From Chloroflexaceae bacterium (GTDB taxonomy: Bacteria; Chloroflexota; Chloroflexia; Chloroflexales; Chloroflexaceae): a stretch of DNA of 64,000 nt. A model generated the notes under the pieces. It was not told where the DNA came from. It did not search any database and saw only the letters and a list, made by a program, of their open reading frames with translations. The position numbers were made by a program, and so were the translations under genes. The stretch is from the NCBI GenBank assembly GCA_028282325.1, contig JANQID010000061.1, positions 1 through 64,000 on the forward strand, given 5' to 3'. This document shows positions 18,223 to 26,804 of the stretch, piece by piece; the stretch's first letter is position 1; the number at the start of each line of letters is the position of its first letter.

Positions 18223-20928
18223 ATGAATAATCCGAGGGAACAAAGGCAGAGCGTTGCCCGGACAACCGATCACTTCCACGCTGAGAGCGGCGTACATTCG
18301 TCGCACTCTCCAGAGCCTGCAATTGTTGCTTCATCTTCCACGCATCACCACGCAATGGGCATTGCCACACGTTTGATCGGTCGCGATACCGAGCTTCAAC
18401 AACTGTTCGACGCGCTCTATATCGAAATTGAGCAACGGGGCGTCCAGCTCGTATCGATCACAGGCGAACCGGGGATTGGCAAGTCGCGCCTTATCGATGA
18501 ATTCCTCCAGATCGTCGCGCGTCTCCCCGATCCTATACTGACTTTCCGTGAACAAGCCAGCCCGCGGGCGTCCAGGCTGCCCTATAATCTTCTGCGTGTG
18601 GTTGTATCGCACTCCTTCGCCATCAGCGAGAGTGATACGGCTGCGATGGTGTGCGACAAACTTGAGCGCGGGTGCAGCGGCCTGATCGGTGCTGAGGGCC
18701 AATCCTGTGCTCACTTGATTGCCTATCTCATCGGTCTCGATATGACGACTAGCCCGCATCTGCGCAGTTGGAACACAAACGCAGAGCACCTTCACGAGCG
18801 TGCAATCCGGGCGTTCCTGCGTCTGATCACCGAAATGACCGCCATCTATCCGGCGGTGATCATCATTGATGATCTGCATTGGATTGATGACGGCTCGCTT
18901 GAAGTGATCGAGCGCCTGCTCCACGATGTGCCCGATGCGGCGGCGTTGATTGTCACCACGAGTCGCCTGGAGGATCATGAGCGCTGTTTGCGTTTGAATG
19001 CGGCAGCCCTTTCACATACGCGTATCGAATTGGATGCATTGTCGGAGCAAGATAGCCAGCGGCTTGTCGCCGAGATACTCCGTAAGGCCGGACGCATTCC
19101 GTCGGCTGTGCGCGATCTTATCGTCAGCCGCGCCGAGGGTAATCCGTTCTACATCGAAGAATTGATTCAGATATTGATCGAGGATCGCGTGATCGTGGCC
19201 GATTCCGAACATTGGCATATCTATCCGCAGTTGCTCGCGACCGTTCGTGTTCCACCCACGCTCACGGCGCTGATTGAGAGCCGATTAGCCATGCTCGCTC
19301 CCGACGAATTGGCGCTGCTTGAACGTGCAGCGGTAATCGGTCGCGTCTTCTGGGATGGTGCACTTGTGCAATTGCACGCTGCCGCTGCGATTCCATCGAC
19401 GAACAAAGCTGCATTGCATATGCAAACCGATGCGTGCACCACTGCCGACTTGCTTGAGCGTCTACATCGCAAAGAATTCTTTATCGAACAGCGTGCCACG
19501 ACATTTGCCGGGAATCGTGAGTTTAGCTTCAAACATGCCATCCTGCAAGAAGTTGCCTACAAACGCATCGATGCAGAGACCCGCCGGCTCTATCATGCTC
19601 AGATGGCGGTCTGGTTGGTGGAGCAGAGCGGCGCGTGGAGTGAGGAATATGCCGGCGTTATCGCTGAACATTACGAGCGCGCGGCGATGCCGGTCGAAGC
19701 GGTTGCGTGGTATGAGCGTGCAGCCTATCAAGCCCGTATAACGTACACGATTGACACTGCGATCGAGTATTATCATCGCGCTTTGAATCTGCTGCCCGAA
19801 ACCATCGACCATATCCAGAAACGGATAGTGCTTTACGAAGGTTTGGGTGAGATGCTCAACTGGCGTGCTCACTTCGATGAAGCCACCGCGCTTTTTGCCC
19901 AGATGCGCATATCTGCGGAAGTAATCAATGATTTTGCAGCGCAAGTGCGCGCCTGGCGCGGTCTTGCCTGGGTGCATAATCGCCAGCACAATCCTGACGC
20001 TGCTTTGGAATGCCTGATTTATGCCGAACATCAAGCGCGTGCGGTTGATGCGCCCAAAGAATTGATCGCTGTTCTGATCGAAAAAGGCTGGGCGCTGCAC
20101 TACCTCGATAACCCCGATGCCGTAACCGCCGGTCGCCAGGCGTTGGATCTCAGCACCGGGATGGATGATCGCGCCGCAATGGCCAACAGCTTGAGTTTGC
20201 TTGGCGCTGCTTATGGTATGCTCGAACGGTATGATCTGGCCGACCATTGCGAGCGTCAGGCGCTGATGATCTACCGCGAATTGAACGACTTGCGCGGCGA
20301 AGCGGCGATGCTCAACAACCTCGGCTCTACCGCCGATACCCGCGGCGATTGGGAAACCGCTGCAATGCTCTACGAAGAAGCTCTGCTGATCGCCCGCTCG
20401 ATCAATAACCGTGACAAAGAGTGTTTCACGCTTACTAACCTGGCCCATGCCCGACTGCGACTTGGTGACATCAACACTGCCGAGTCCAATGTGCGCGAGA
20501 GCTTGCGCTTGGCCGAAACCTACGGCAAGATGCGCTGGTCGTTCGCCTACAGCATTCTGGCCGAAGTGCATCTGGCTCGTGGCGAAAACGAAGAAGCTAT
20601 GACTGCCGCACGGCAGGCGGTTGAGTTAGGTATGCAGATGAAGAGTCAGAGTGATGTCGGCGTGGCCTGGCGAGTGATAGGCGTTGTGATGGGGCGCTTG
20701 TCAGAGGGCGCCGGCGCTGTACCATGTTTCACCAAGAGCGCCGATATCTTCGCCGAGATTGGCGCAGAGAGCGAGCGCGCCCGCACATTGCGCGAGTGGG
20801 CTATTTATGATATGACTAGGGGTAACCGGGAGCGTGGCTATGAGTTGTGGCACGAAGCGCATGCCATTTTCGCTCGCCTTCACCTTGATCTTGAGCTGGC
20901 CCGGATGCCGACGCTCGTCGATGGGTAG
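18223..20928 (+). CDS. STAND-type AAA ATPase with TPR repeats, no effector domain
   Basis: A 901-residue cytoplasmic protein. A Ser/His-rich leader of about 45 residues precedes an ATPase domain beginning at LIGRDTELQQL. Walker A is GEPGIGKS (near residues 86-93) and Walker B is VIIIDDLHWID (near 211-221). A winged-helix-like linker follows (about 335-500), then roughly ten TPR helices to the end (for example AMANSLSLLGAAYGMLERYD, EAAMLNNLGSTADTRGDWE). Related proteins usually carry an N-terminal adenylate cyclase or kinase, or a C-terminal LuxR HTH; none is present here, so its output must come through a partner. A TATAAT at 18174-18179 is the likely -10. Confidence 0.8.
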   Translation: MNNPREQRQSVARTTDHFHAESGVHSSHSPEPAIVASSSTHHHAMGIATRLIGRDTELQQLFDALYIEIEQRGVQLVSITGEPGIGKSRLIDEFLQIVARLPDPILTFREQASPRASRLPYNLLRVVVSHSFAISESDTAAMVCDKLERGCSGLIGAEGQSCAHLIAYLIGLDMTTSPHLRSWNTNAEHLHERAIRAFLRLITEMTAIYPAVIIIDDLHWIDDGSLEVIERLLHDVPDAAALIVTTSRLEDHERCLRLNAAALSHTRIELDALSEQDSQRLVAEILRKAGRIPSAVRDLIVSRAEGNPFYIEELIQILIEDRVIVADSEHWHIYPQLLATVRVPPTLTALIESRLAMLAPDELALLERAAVIGRVFWDGALVQLHAAAAIPSTNKAALHMQTDACTTADLLERLHRKEFFIEQRATTFAGNREFSFKHAILQEVAYKRIDAETRRLYHAQMAVWLVEQSGAWSEEYAGVIAEHYERAAMPVEAVAWYERAAYQARITYTIDTAIEYYHRALNLLPETIDHIQKRIVLYEGLGEMLNWRAHFDEATALFAQMRISAEVINDFAAQVRAWRGLAWVHNRQHNPDAALECLIYAEHQARAVDAPKELIAVLIEKGWALHYLDNPDAVTAGRQALDLSTGMDDRAAMANSLSLLGAAYGMLERYDLADHCERQALMIYRELNDLRGEAAMLNNLGSTADTRGDWETAAMLYEEALLIARSINNRDKECFTLTNLAHARLRLGDINTAESNVRESLRLAETYGKMRWSFAYSILAEVHLARGENEEAMTAARQAVELGMQMKSQSDVGVAWRVIGVVMGRLSEGAGAVPCFTKSADIFAEIGAESERARTLREWAIYDMTRGNRERGYELWHEAHAIFARLHLDLELARMPTLVDG

Positions 20929-21122
20929 TCAAAGCGCCTGCTACAATCCGCATCTCCTCTGTTTTGTGTGCAGCGACTATGCTGCCGTCTTACCCGTCCC
21001 GGCGTCGTAGGGTTTCAATGTCGTTGAATCTGCGAATTATCCAATAGGCGCCGAAATGACCTTCGTTTGCCAAACAATTCTTCATCGCAACAGTGGAAAC
21101 GCTATGAGAGAAGATAGGATCT

Positions 21123-22400
21123 ATGCACATATCAGTAAACACCCAGGATTTGACCAATGATGCGTCGCTGCCGCAGCTCTATCGAGTGCGTCAGCTTTGG
21201 AACACCCAACCGGTAACTAATATTCCGGCTCTCGTGCGTCAGCAACTGGACGATGCCGGAATACGCGCCCGACTCGCGCCGGGGATGCGGGTCGCCGTTA
21301 CTGCCGGCAGCCGCGGTATCACCGACATCGTGCCGATCTTGCGCGCAAGCGTCGATTGGCTGCGTGAGGCCGGGGCCGAGCCATTCGTCGTTCCGGCGAT
21401 GGGCAGCCACGGCGGCGCAACCGCGCCCGGCCAGGTCAAGCTGCTCGCCCGCCTGGGCGTCACCGAGGAGTCGATGGGCTGCCCGATCCATGCGACTATG
21501 GATGTTGTCGAGCTGGGTCGGATCGCCGATGGCACGCCGGTGTATATGGATCGCTACGCCGCTGAAGCTGACGGTGTGCTGGTTGTTAATCGGCTCAAGA
21601 CCCATACCTCGTTCGAGGGGTCGATTGAGAGCGGGCTGGCGAAGATGTGCGCCGTGGGGTTGGGTAAGCGCCAGGGCGCGGAGATCGTCCACTGGCGGGG
21701 CGTTTATGGTTTGGCCAACCAGATGACGCCGATGGCGCGCGTGGTCGTCGAACGCGGCAAAATCCTGGGCGGGCTGGCGATCCTCGAAGATGCCCACGAC
21801 CAGACCGCCGACCTCGTCGGGTTGCCGCCGGAGGATATCGGCGGCGCGGGCGAAGCTACTTTGTTGGAGCGTAGCAAGCGTATGATGGCGCGCCTGCCGT
21901 TCAAGACAATGGAAGTGCTGGTGGTCGACGAGATTGGCAAGAACTACAGCGGCACGGGTATGGACACCAATATCATCGGACGGCTGCCTATTCCCGGCGA
22001 GGCGCAACCGACCAGCCCGTTGATCTATGTAATTGTCGTGTTGGATCTGTCGGAAGCCACCGCGGGCAACGCCAACGGTATGGGCCTGGCCGACATCACC
22101 ACCGCGAAGCTGGCAAGCAAGATCAACTTTCACGACACCTATGTCAACGTGTTGACCGCCGGGCTGGTCGGTTTGTGCAAAGGCGGTATGCCGATTGTGC
22201 TGCCGACCGCGCGTGATGCGATCGCGACGGCGCTGAAAGTGTGCGGCCAGCCCGAACAGGACCAGATCCGGCTGGTGCGCATTCCCAACACGCTCCACCT
22301 AGAGGAGTTGTTGGTTAGTGCAGCGTTGCTGCCCGAAGTAGAGGCCAATCCTAACCTGGAACTGCTCGGCCCGGCGGAGTGGTACGGCGTGGTGGAGTGA
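21123..22400 (+). CDS. LarA-like (DUF2088) family protein
   Basis: A 425-residue soluble protein resembling the nickel-dependent lactate racemase family. Features by eye: a nucleotide-like start VAVTAGSRGITDIVPIL, the conserved VVPAMGSHGGATAPGQ, and NRLKTHTSFEGSIESGLAK, whose lysine-histidine region is expected to hold or bind a cofactor. No larB/larC/larE genes for making the nickel pincer cofactor are nearby, so the cofactor and the substrate (some 2-hydroxyacid) are unproven. AGGATCT just before the ATG is the ribosome site. It appears to be a single-gene unit, with a decayed CHAT gene downstream. Confidence 0.65.
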   Translation: MHISVNTQDLTNDASLPQLYRVRQLWNTQPVTNIPALVRQQLDDAGIRARLAPGMRVAVTAGSRGITDIVPILRASVDWLREAGAEPFVVPAMGSHGGATAPGQVKLLARLGVTEESMGCPIHATMDVVELGRIADGTPVYMDRYAAEADGVLVVNRLKTHTSFEGSIESGLAKMCAVGLGKRQGAEIVHWRGVYGLANQMTPMARVVVERGKILGGLAILEDAHDQTADLVGLPPEDIGGAGEATLLERSKRMMARLPFKTMEVLVVDEIGKNYSGTGMDTNIIGRLPIPGEAQPTSPLIYVIVVLDLSEATAGNANGMGLADITTAKLASKINFHDTYVNVLTAGLVGLCKGGMPIVLPTARDAIATALKVCGQPEQDQIRLVRIPNTLHLEELLVSAALLPEVEANPNLELLGPAEWYGVVE

Positions 22401-22440
22401 CGATGCCAAACGGACATATGCAGCCGTATCCTGGGAGTGC

Positions 22441-22753
22441 AGGCCTCTGACCCGCATACGCGCGGGACGCGCGTTTCCACCGAGCGCGCGGCATATTCAC
22501 GATGTACTTGATCTACCATTCGTGCGTGGTCTCCCCCCCGATCGGCGCGGCGCGGTTCCTTCGCTCAATACTGGACTGCATATTGTAGCTGTCCCCGCCA
22601 ATCCGCTCGACGCGACTGTCAAGCCGCTTAACATCGATGGTGAGTGGCAGCGGCTCAAAGAGATAGTCCAACAAGTACCGGCGGCTCTGACTCTAGAGCG
22701 TTGCCGTCCCGCTACGTTGGAACAGTTGCGTCGGCTAGTTGCGGGGCGGCAGC
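22441..22753 (+). pseudogene. CHAT-domain protein gene relic, cut by a family 1 repeat
   Basis: One frame runs open through this stretch and reads like the middle of a CHAT (caspase-like) protein: GLHIVAVPANPLDATV, then NIDGEWQRLKEIVQQVPAAL, TLERCRPATLEQLRRLVAG. In CHAT proteins this block comes just before the H-x-x-H-F-x-G-H-G catalytic histidine. Here the frame meets repeat copy B at 22754. Right after the repeat the sequence can be read as R-V-I-H-F, the phrase expected next, but then it diverges. There is no N-terminal half, no start with a ribosome site, and no catalytic cysteine block, so the gene is dead. The family call is by pattern only. Confidence 0.55.
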
Positions 22754-22880
22754 TACCAAACGATAATGAACAGGCCATATGTCACCCTGAGCGGAGCGAA
22801 GGGTCTCAGCATCCCCGACAGCCGGGATTCTTCGCTGCGCTCAGAATGACCGCTTGCGGTAGATCCAAATTCGTTTGGTA
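22754..22880 (+). repeat. Family 1 inverted-repeat element, copy B
   Basis: A complete 127-bp copy. Terminal repeats TACCAAACGA (22754-22763) and TCGTTTGGTA (22871-22880) are perfect inverses. Inside are two opposed blocks, CACCCTGAGCGGAGCGAAGG and GATTCTTCGCTGCGCTCAGA, that can pair to form one long hairpin. If TA is a duplicated target, the mobile unit would be CCAAACG...CGTTTGG. It lies inside the CHAT gene relic. It encodes no protein and must depend on a transposase elsewhere. Confidence 0.88.
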
Positions 22881-23064
22881 GCAACGCGTGATCCACTTCG
22901 CACTCCTCAAGGCGATCCCCCAGACTCTGAATCCCGACTGGCTCTGGCCGCTCAAATCTCAACGTCATCTCCTCCAGATCCAACGGTCGCGACGGTGGTG
23001 AAGAAGGCGGGCAGCAGCACGTGCTGCGCCCAGAAGCGCGAAGCTGTTCGTAGGAGATCCACAC
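22881..23064 (+). other. Right flank of the interrupted CHAT relic
   Basis: From 22885 one frame starts R-V-I-H-F-A-L-L and stays open to about 23000. The first five residues suit the CHAT domain; the rest does not, so the gene seems to have been deleted or rearranged here too. The stretch ends in AGGAGATCC, the ribosome site of the next gene. Confidence 0.35.
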
Positions 23065-23065
23065 G

Positions 23066-23485
23066 ATGATTACTTATGTGTACACAAGTGCAGGCATCGC
23101 GCCCTGGCAAATCGAGGGCTTTTTTGAGGGCTGGCCAAATCCGCCGACTCCGGAGACGCACTTGCGGATATTGGCGCAGAGCGCAGAAACGGTTTTGGCC
23201 ATCGACGACGAGACGGATGCGGTCGTGGGCTTCATCAACGCGGTGAGCGATGGTGTGTTGGCAGCGTACATTCCCCTGTTGGAGGTATTGCCGAAATATC
23301 GCGGGCGAGGCATCGGGTGCGAGCTTGTGGAGCGAATGTTGACGCGCCTGGAGGGCTTGTATATGATAGACCTCGCCTGCGATGAGGATCTCCAGCCGTT
23401 CTACGAGCGCATAGGGATGCGACGAGCCATCGGTATGCAGATCAGGCGCTATAAGCATCAGTCGGGGAGAGCAAGCGGTTCTTGA
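23066..23485 (+). CDS. GNAT family N-acetyltransferase
   Basis: A 139-residue acetyl-CoA-dependent acetyltransferase. The acetyl-CoA binding motif A reads VLPKYRGRGIGCELVERML (near residues 76-94), with the R/Q-x-x-G-x-G/A pattern intact. A following YERIGM element is motif B, ending with the usual aromatic-rich strand. AGGAG lies seven bases before the ATG. Substrate unknown. It stands between a pseudogene and a repeat, in a stretch that looks like an accessory island. Confidence 0.85.
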   Translation: MITYVYTSAGIAPWQIEGFFEGWPNPPTPETHLRILAQSAETVLAIDDETDAVVGFINAVSDGVLAAYIPLLEVLPKYRGRGIGCELVERMLTRLEGLYMIDLACDEDLQPFYERIGMRRAIGMQIRRYKHQSGRASGS

Positions 23486-23538
23486 TAAAGCGATAGGGTT
23501 GGAGTGGTCTTTGCTGGCAACTCAGATTTTAGGTGTTC

Positions 23539-23677
23539 TACCCCAACCATGTTGATGGCCTCAATATGTCACCCTGAGTAAAGCGAAGGAGAAGGGTCTC
23601 GACCTCAGAGCCAGGGATTCTTCGCTGCGCTCAGAATGACCGTATGCGGTACATCCAATATTGTTTATTGTTTGGTA
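23539..23677 (+). repeat. Family 1 inverted-repeat element, copy C
   Basis: A diverged 139-bp copy. The left end is worn (TACCCCAACCATG in place of TACCAAACGATA) and the right end is good (ATTGTTTATTGTTTGGTA). The internal blocks CACCCTGAGTAAAGCGAAGG and GATTCTTCGCTGCGCTCAGA are kept, and a short extra GGAGAA is inserted in the first. Confidence 0.8.
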
Positions 23678-24068
23678 GCTACGTGATGCTTGTAAACCTT
23701 CCTGATATTGTGAGATACAGACTTTCTAACTATTTAATAGAGTATGTTTAAGGGTTCGCATTTTGCATAAGAGTAAGTGCGAACCCGAAACCGACAACAA
23801 TTGGCTCTCTGCGTTTATAGAACAGCTTTTGCCCCCCACCACAAAATTCCCCGGAACTTTCCGCTCGCCGGCAACGTCATTCTGGCGACGCGCCTGATGC
23901 CTGGACAGGCGCATCACTCCCCAGGCAATGATGATTTGATCGTGACAAATTCTTGTGTCGATTCGGGGCGCTTCGGCGTCTGGCAGGCCGGAACCAGCAC
24001 ATACGCTGCGCTTTCCATAATCCTGTACGCTGCGGCGCTCCGGCTCGCACCGAACCAGGGAGCAATCA
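23678..24068 (+). other. Non-coding stretch with no recognised feature
   Basis: No credible reading frame, hairpin or regulatory motif is seen apart from AGGGAGCAATCA directly before the VWA gene, which is its ribosome site. Overlapping open frames here have no ribosome sites and no protein-like composition. Confidence 0.5.
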
Positions 24069-25727
24069 ATGCCTACCGCAATCATGCGCCTGATCCGCGC
24101 GCCGATCGTCGTGATCGCGCTAATCATCCTGACCGCCTGTGGCGGGGCAGGCGCCCCTGTCCCCGCCGCCGAGCCCGCTGACACGCAACGCCAGAACGAA
24201 CAGTCCCAAGCTACCGAAGGGGATGCCATCCAACCCGGCCTCGGCGCCAGCGAGGAAGAAGCCGCCCTTGAAGCAGGTGCGCCGCCGCCCGAAGCTACCG
24301 AAGGAGCCGCCGCCGCTGTCGAGGAAGAAGTCGCCCTCGAAGCAGGTGCGCCGCCGCCCGAAACAGATGCAAACATTGAGCCGCCCCAGGTTGAAGTGAA
24401 TCCCTATACACTTGCCAGCGAAGACAATCTCTCCACCTTCGCGCTCGATGTGGATACCGCGTCTTACAGCGCCGCACGCAACTATCTCAACGACGGCGCC
24501 CTGCCGCCACCCGACGCTGTGCGCGTCGAGGAGTTCGTGAATTATTTCGACTATGACTATTCGCAACCCGTCGAGAGCGATTTCGGCATCTATGTAGACG
24601 CAGTCGCGTCGCCGTTGCACGCGCCGGATACCCAGATCGTTCGCGTCGGCATCCAGGGTCGCGAGATCGACGCCGGCGACCGCAAGGATGCTATGCTGAC
24701 GTTCGTCATCGATGTCAGCGGCTCGATGGCTGAGCCGAACCGTCTGCCGCTGGTTAAAGAGAGCTTGCGCCTGCTGGTCGAAGAATTGCGCCCAACCGAC
24801 CAGGTGGCGGTTGTAGTCTATGGCGATACGGCACGCACGGTGCTGGAGCCGACCAGCGGTTCCGAGCGCGAGACGATTATGCGGGCGATCGAGGGACTCC
24901 AGAACGAGGGCTCAACCAACGCCGAAGCCGGGCTGCGTATGGGCTACCAACTGGCAAGCGACCACTTTGGCGTCGGCCAGATCAACCGCGTGATCCTCTG
25001 CTCCGATGGCGTGGCGAACGTGGGCGCAACCGACCCCGACGCCATTCGCCAATCGATCCGCGACTACGCCGCTCAGGGCGTGCTGCTGACCACCGTCGGC
25101 TTCGGGATGGGCGATTACAACGACTATCTGATGGAGCAACTCGCCGATGATGGCAACGGCAACTATGCCTACGTGGACGACATAGACGAGGCGCAGCGGA
25201 TTTTTGTCGAGAACCTGACCGGTATGTTGCAGGTGATCGCGAAAGACGCCAAGGTGCAGGTCGAGTTCAACCCGGATGTGGTGGCCCAATATCGGCTGCT
25301 GGGCTATGAAAACCGCGCCGTCGCCGATGAAGACTTCCGCAACGATCAGGTGGACGCCGGCGAGATCGGCGCGGGTCACAACGTCACCGCGTTGTACGAA
25401 GTCGTGCTGACCGGTCAGGGCGAGGGGACGGCGCTGACCGTGCAGATGCGCTACGCCAACCCGGAGAGCGGCGAGGTGATCGAACTCGCCCAGCCACTTG
25501 CGAGCGCCGATTTTGGCGCCGATATGGCGGAGGCTGCGCCTCACCTGAAGCTGGCCATCGCGGTTGCCGCCTTTGCCGAGCACCTGCGCGGCAGCGGCTA
25601 TGTCGCCGAACGCCCGCTGGCGGATGTTTTGGCCATCGCCGAGGAAGCTGCGACGCAACTTCCCAACGATGCTGACGCACAGGAATTCGTCGAACTTGTG
25701 CGCCGGGCGATGGTCGTCGAAGACTGA
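24069..25727 (+). CDS. YfbK-type von Willebrand factor A lipoprotein
   Basis: A 552-residue surface lipoprotein (lipobox LTAC, C24). A disordered Pro/Glu/Ala linker contains two near-identical units, each ending EAGAPPPE (about residues 63-98). Then come the N-terminal YfbK domain (NPYTLASEDNLSTFALDVDT, VRVEEFVNYFDYDY), a VWA domain with a complete MIDAS metal site D215-x-S-x-S (VIDVSGSM), and a C-terminal DUF3520-like domain ending LPNDADAQEFVELVRRA. Members bind partners through a divalent metal; the partner is unknown. The linker repeat is also visible as a direct DNA repeat of the GAAGCAGGTGCGCCGCC type, which could change copy number by slippage. Confidence 0.85.
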   Translation: MPTAIMRLIRAPIVVIALIILTACGGAGAPVPAAEPADTQRQNEQSQATEGDAIQPGLGASEEEAALEAGAPPPEATEGAAAAVEEEVALEAGAPPPETDANIEPPQVEVNPYTLASEDNLSTFALDVDTASYSAARNYLNDGALPPPDAVRVEEFVNYFDYDYSQPVESDFGIYVDAVASPLHAPDTQIVRVGIQGREIDAGDRKDAMLTFVIDVSGSMAEPNRLPLVKESLRLLVEELRPTDQVAVVVYGDTARTVLEPTSGSERETIMRAIEGLQNEGSTNAEAGLRMGYQLASDHFGVGQINRVILCSDGVANVGATDPDAIRQSIRDYAAQGVLLTTVGFGMGDYNDYLMEQLADDGNGNYAYVDDIDEAQRIFVENLTGMLQVIAKDAKVQVEFNPDVVAQYRLLGYENRAVADEDFRNDQVDAGEIGAGHNVTALYEVVLTGQGEGTALTVQMRYANPESGEVIELAQPLASADFGADMAEAAPHLKLAIAVAAFAEHLRGSGYVAERPLADVLAIAEEAATQLPNDADAQEFVELVRRAMVVED

Positions 25728-25786
25728 TGCTGCTGGTTCAGGCGCGGGAGGTTTGCATTGCAGGCCGCCCGCGCCTGAGGCGTGAA

Positions 25787-26548
25787 CTACTGCGCGGTGC
25801 GTCCGCCGTCCACCACCATCGCGTGGCCGGTGACAAATGACGCCGCATCCGAACACAGCCAGAGCACCGCTGCCGCGATCTCCTCCGGCTCTCCCATGCG
25901 ACCCAATGGCTCTTCCTCGGCGAACTCTTCCATAATCTGGGCGTTGCCGCCAGTGAACTGCGCAATCATCGGTGTGTGAATAACGCCCGGGCACACGGCG
26001 TTGACGCGAATGTTCTGGCGTGCGTATTCCAACGCGGCGGTCTTGGTCAGGCCAATGATGCCGTGTTTACTGGCGACATAGGCCGGGACGCGGCGCGTGC
26101 CAACCAGCCCGGCCACCGACGAGGAGTTGACGATCACGCCGCCGCCCTGTTCCAACATCTGGCGGATCTCATATTTCATCGATAACCAGATGCCCTTTAG
26201 ATTAATACTGATCACGCGATCCCAGTTCTCTTCGCTGCACTCCGCCGTCGGCGCGGATCCGCCCGAAATGCCGGCATTGTTATGGGCGCAATCGATGTGA
26301 CCGAAGGTTTTCACCGCCTGGGTCACCATCGTTGCAACATCCGCCGCCTGCGAAACATCCGTCCGAATGAAAATCGCTTCGCCGCGCGCTTCGTGGATCA
26401 TCTGCACCGTCTCTTCGCCGCCGTCAACGTTGATATCGGCGACAACGACCTTTGCGCCCGCGTTGGCGAAGGCCAGCGCCGAGGCGCGCCCGATGCCCGA
26501 ACCGCCGCCCGTCACAAGGGCGACCTTGTTATCCATATGTAGGAACAT
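25787..26548 (-). CDS. Short-chain dehydrogenase/reductase
   Basis: A classical SDR of about 253 residues. Cofactor motif TGGGSGIG (from about residue 12), NNAG motif (AHNNAGISG), catalytic Ser in VNSSSVAG, and the Y-x-x-x-K pair in YVASKHG are all present. The Asp after the second strand (VVADINVDG) suggests NAD rather than NADP. The C-terminal sentence SDAASFVTGHAMVVDGG is typical. I selected the ATG at 26548 because AAGGAG lies eight bases before it; further in-frame starts exist on both sides. Substrate unknown. Confidence 0.88.
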   Translation of the reverse strand: MFLHMDNKVALVTGGGSGIGRASALAFANAGAKVVVADINVDGGEETVQMIHEARGEAIFIRTDVSQAADVATMVTQAVKTFGHIDCAHNNAGISGGSAPTAECSEENWDRVISINLKGIWLSMKYEIRQMLEQGGGVIVNSSSVAGLVGTRRVPAYVASKHGIIGLTKTAALEYARQNIRVNAVCPGVIHTPMIAQFTGGNAQIMEEFAEEEPLGRMGEPEEIAAAVLWLCSDAASFVTGHAMVVDGGRTAQ

Positions 26549-26732
26549 CGCCATGACTCCTTGCTCTGACAACCAGGATTGGATTTTTGCTCGCCTCGCA
26601 CCAGTTATCGATCAGCATAGTTTCAAATCATTCGCTGTCCGGTAGGATGCGATGGGTAATCGGGTCTGGTAATATTGTGAACTTATGCACATATAATTAT
26701 CATACTACAAAATTGACCGAAATGTATAACCC

Positions 26733-26762
26733 TTGACACTATTGCTACTTCAGGTGTACACT
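26733..26762 (+). promoter_or_regulatory. Sigma-70 promoter of the VanW gene
   Basis: TTGACA (26733-26738), 18-base spacer, TACACT (26757-26762). RNA would start near 26769, giving a leader of about 35 bases before the GTG start. Confidence 0.65.
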
Positions 26763-26804
26763 GAGCCTGTATCTACGTTGTATTTGTAAGCTTTTCTTTC
26801 AGCC

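Noticed and set aside
23777-24181. A 134-codon frame before the VWA gene as a real gene
   Set aside because: It overlaps the VWA start in another frame, has no ribosome site and no family resemblance.
24209-24365. Mobile or CRISPR-like direct repeat
   Set aside because: The repeat encodes the Pro/Glu/Ala linker of the VWA lipoprotein in frame and is a protein repeat.
24912-25994. 360-codon minus-strand frame opposite the VWA gene
   Set aside because: Composition and position show it as the reverse shadow of the VWA lipoprotein; its start lies inside the dehydrogenase gene.
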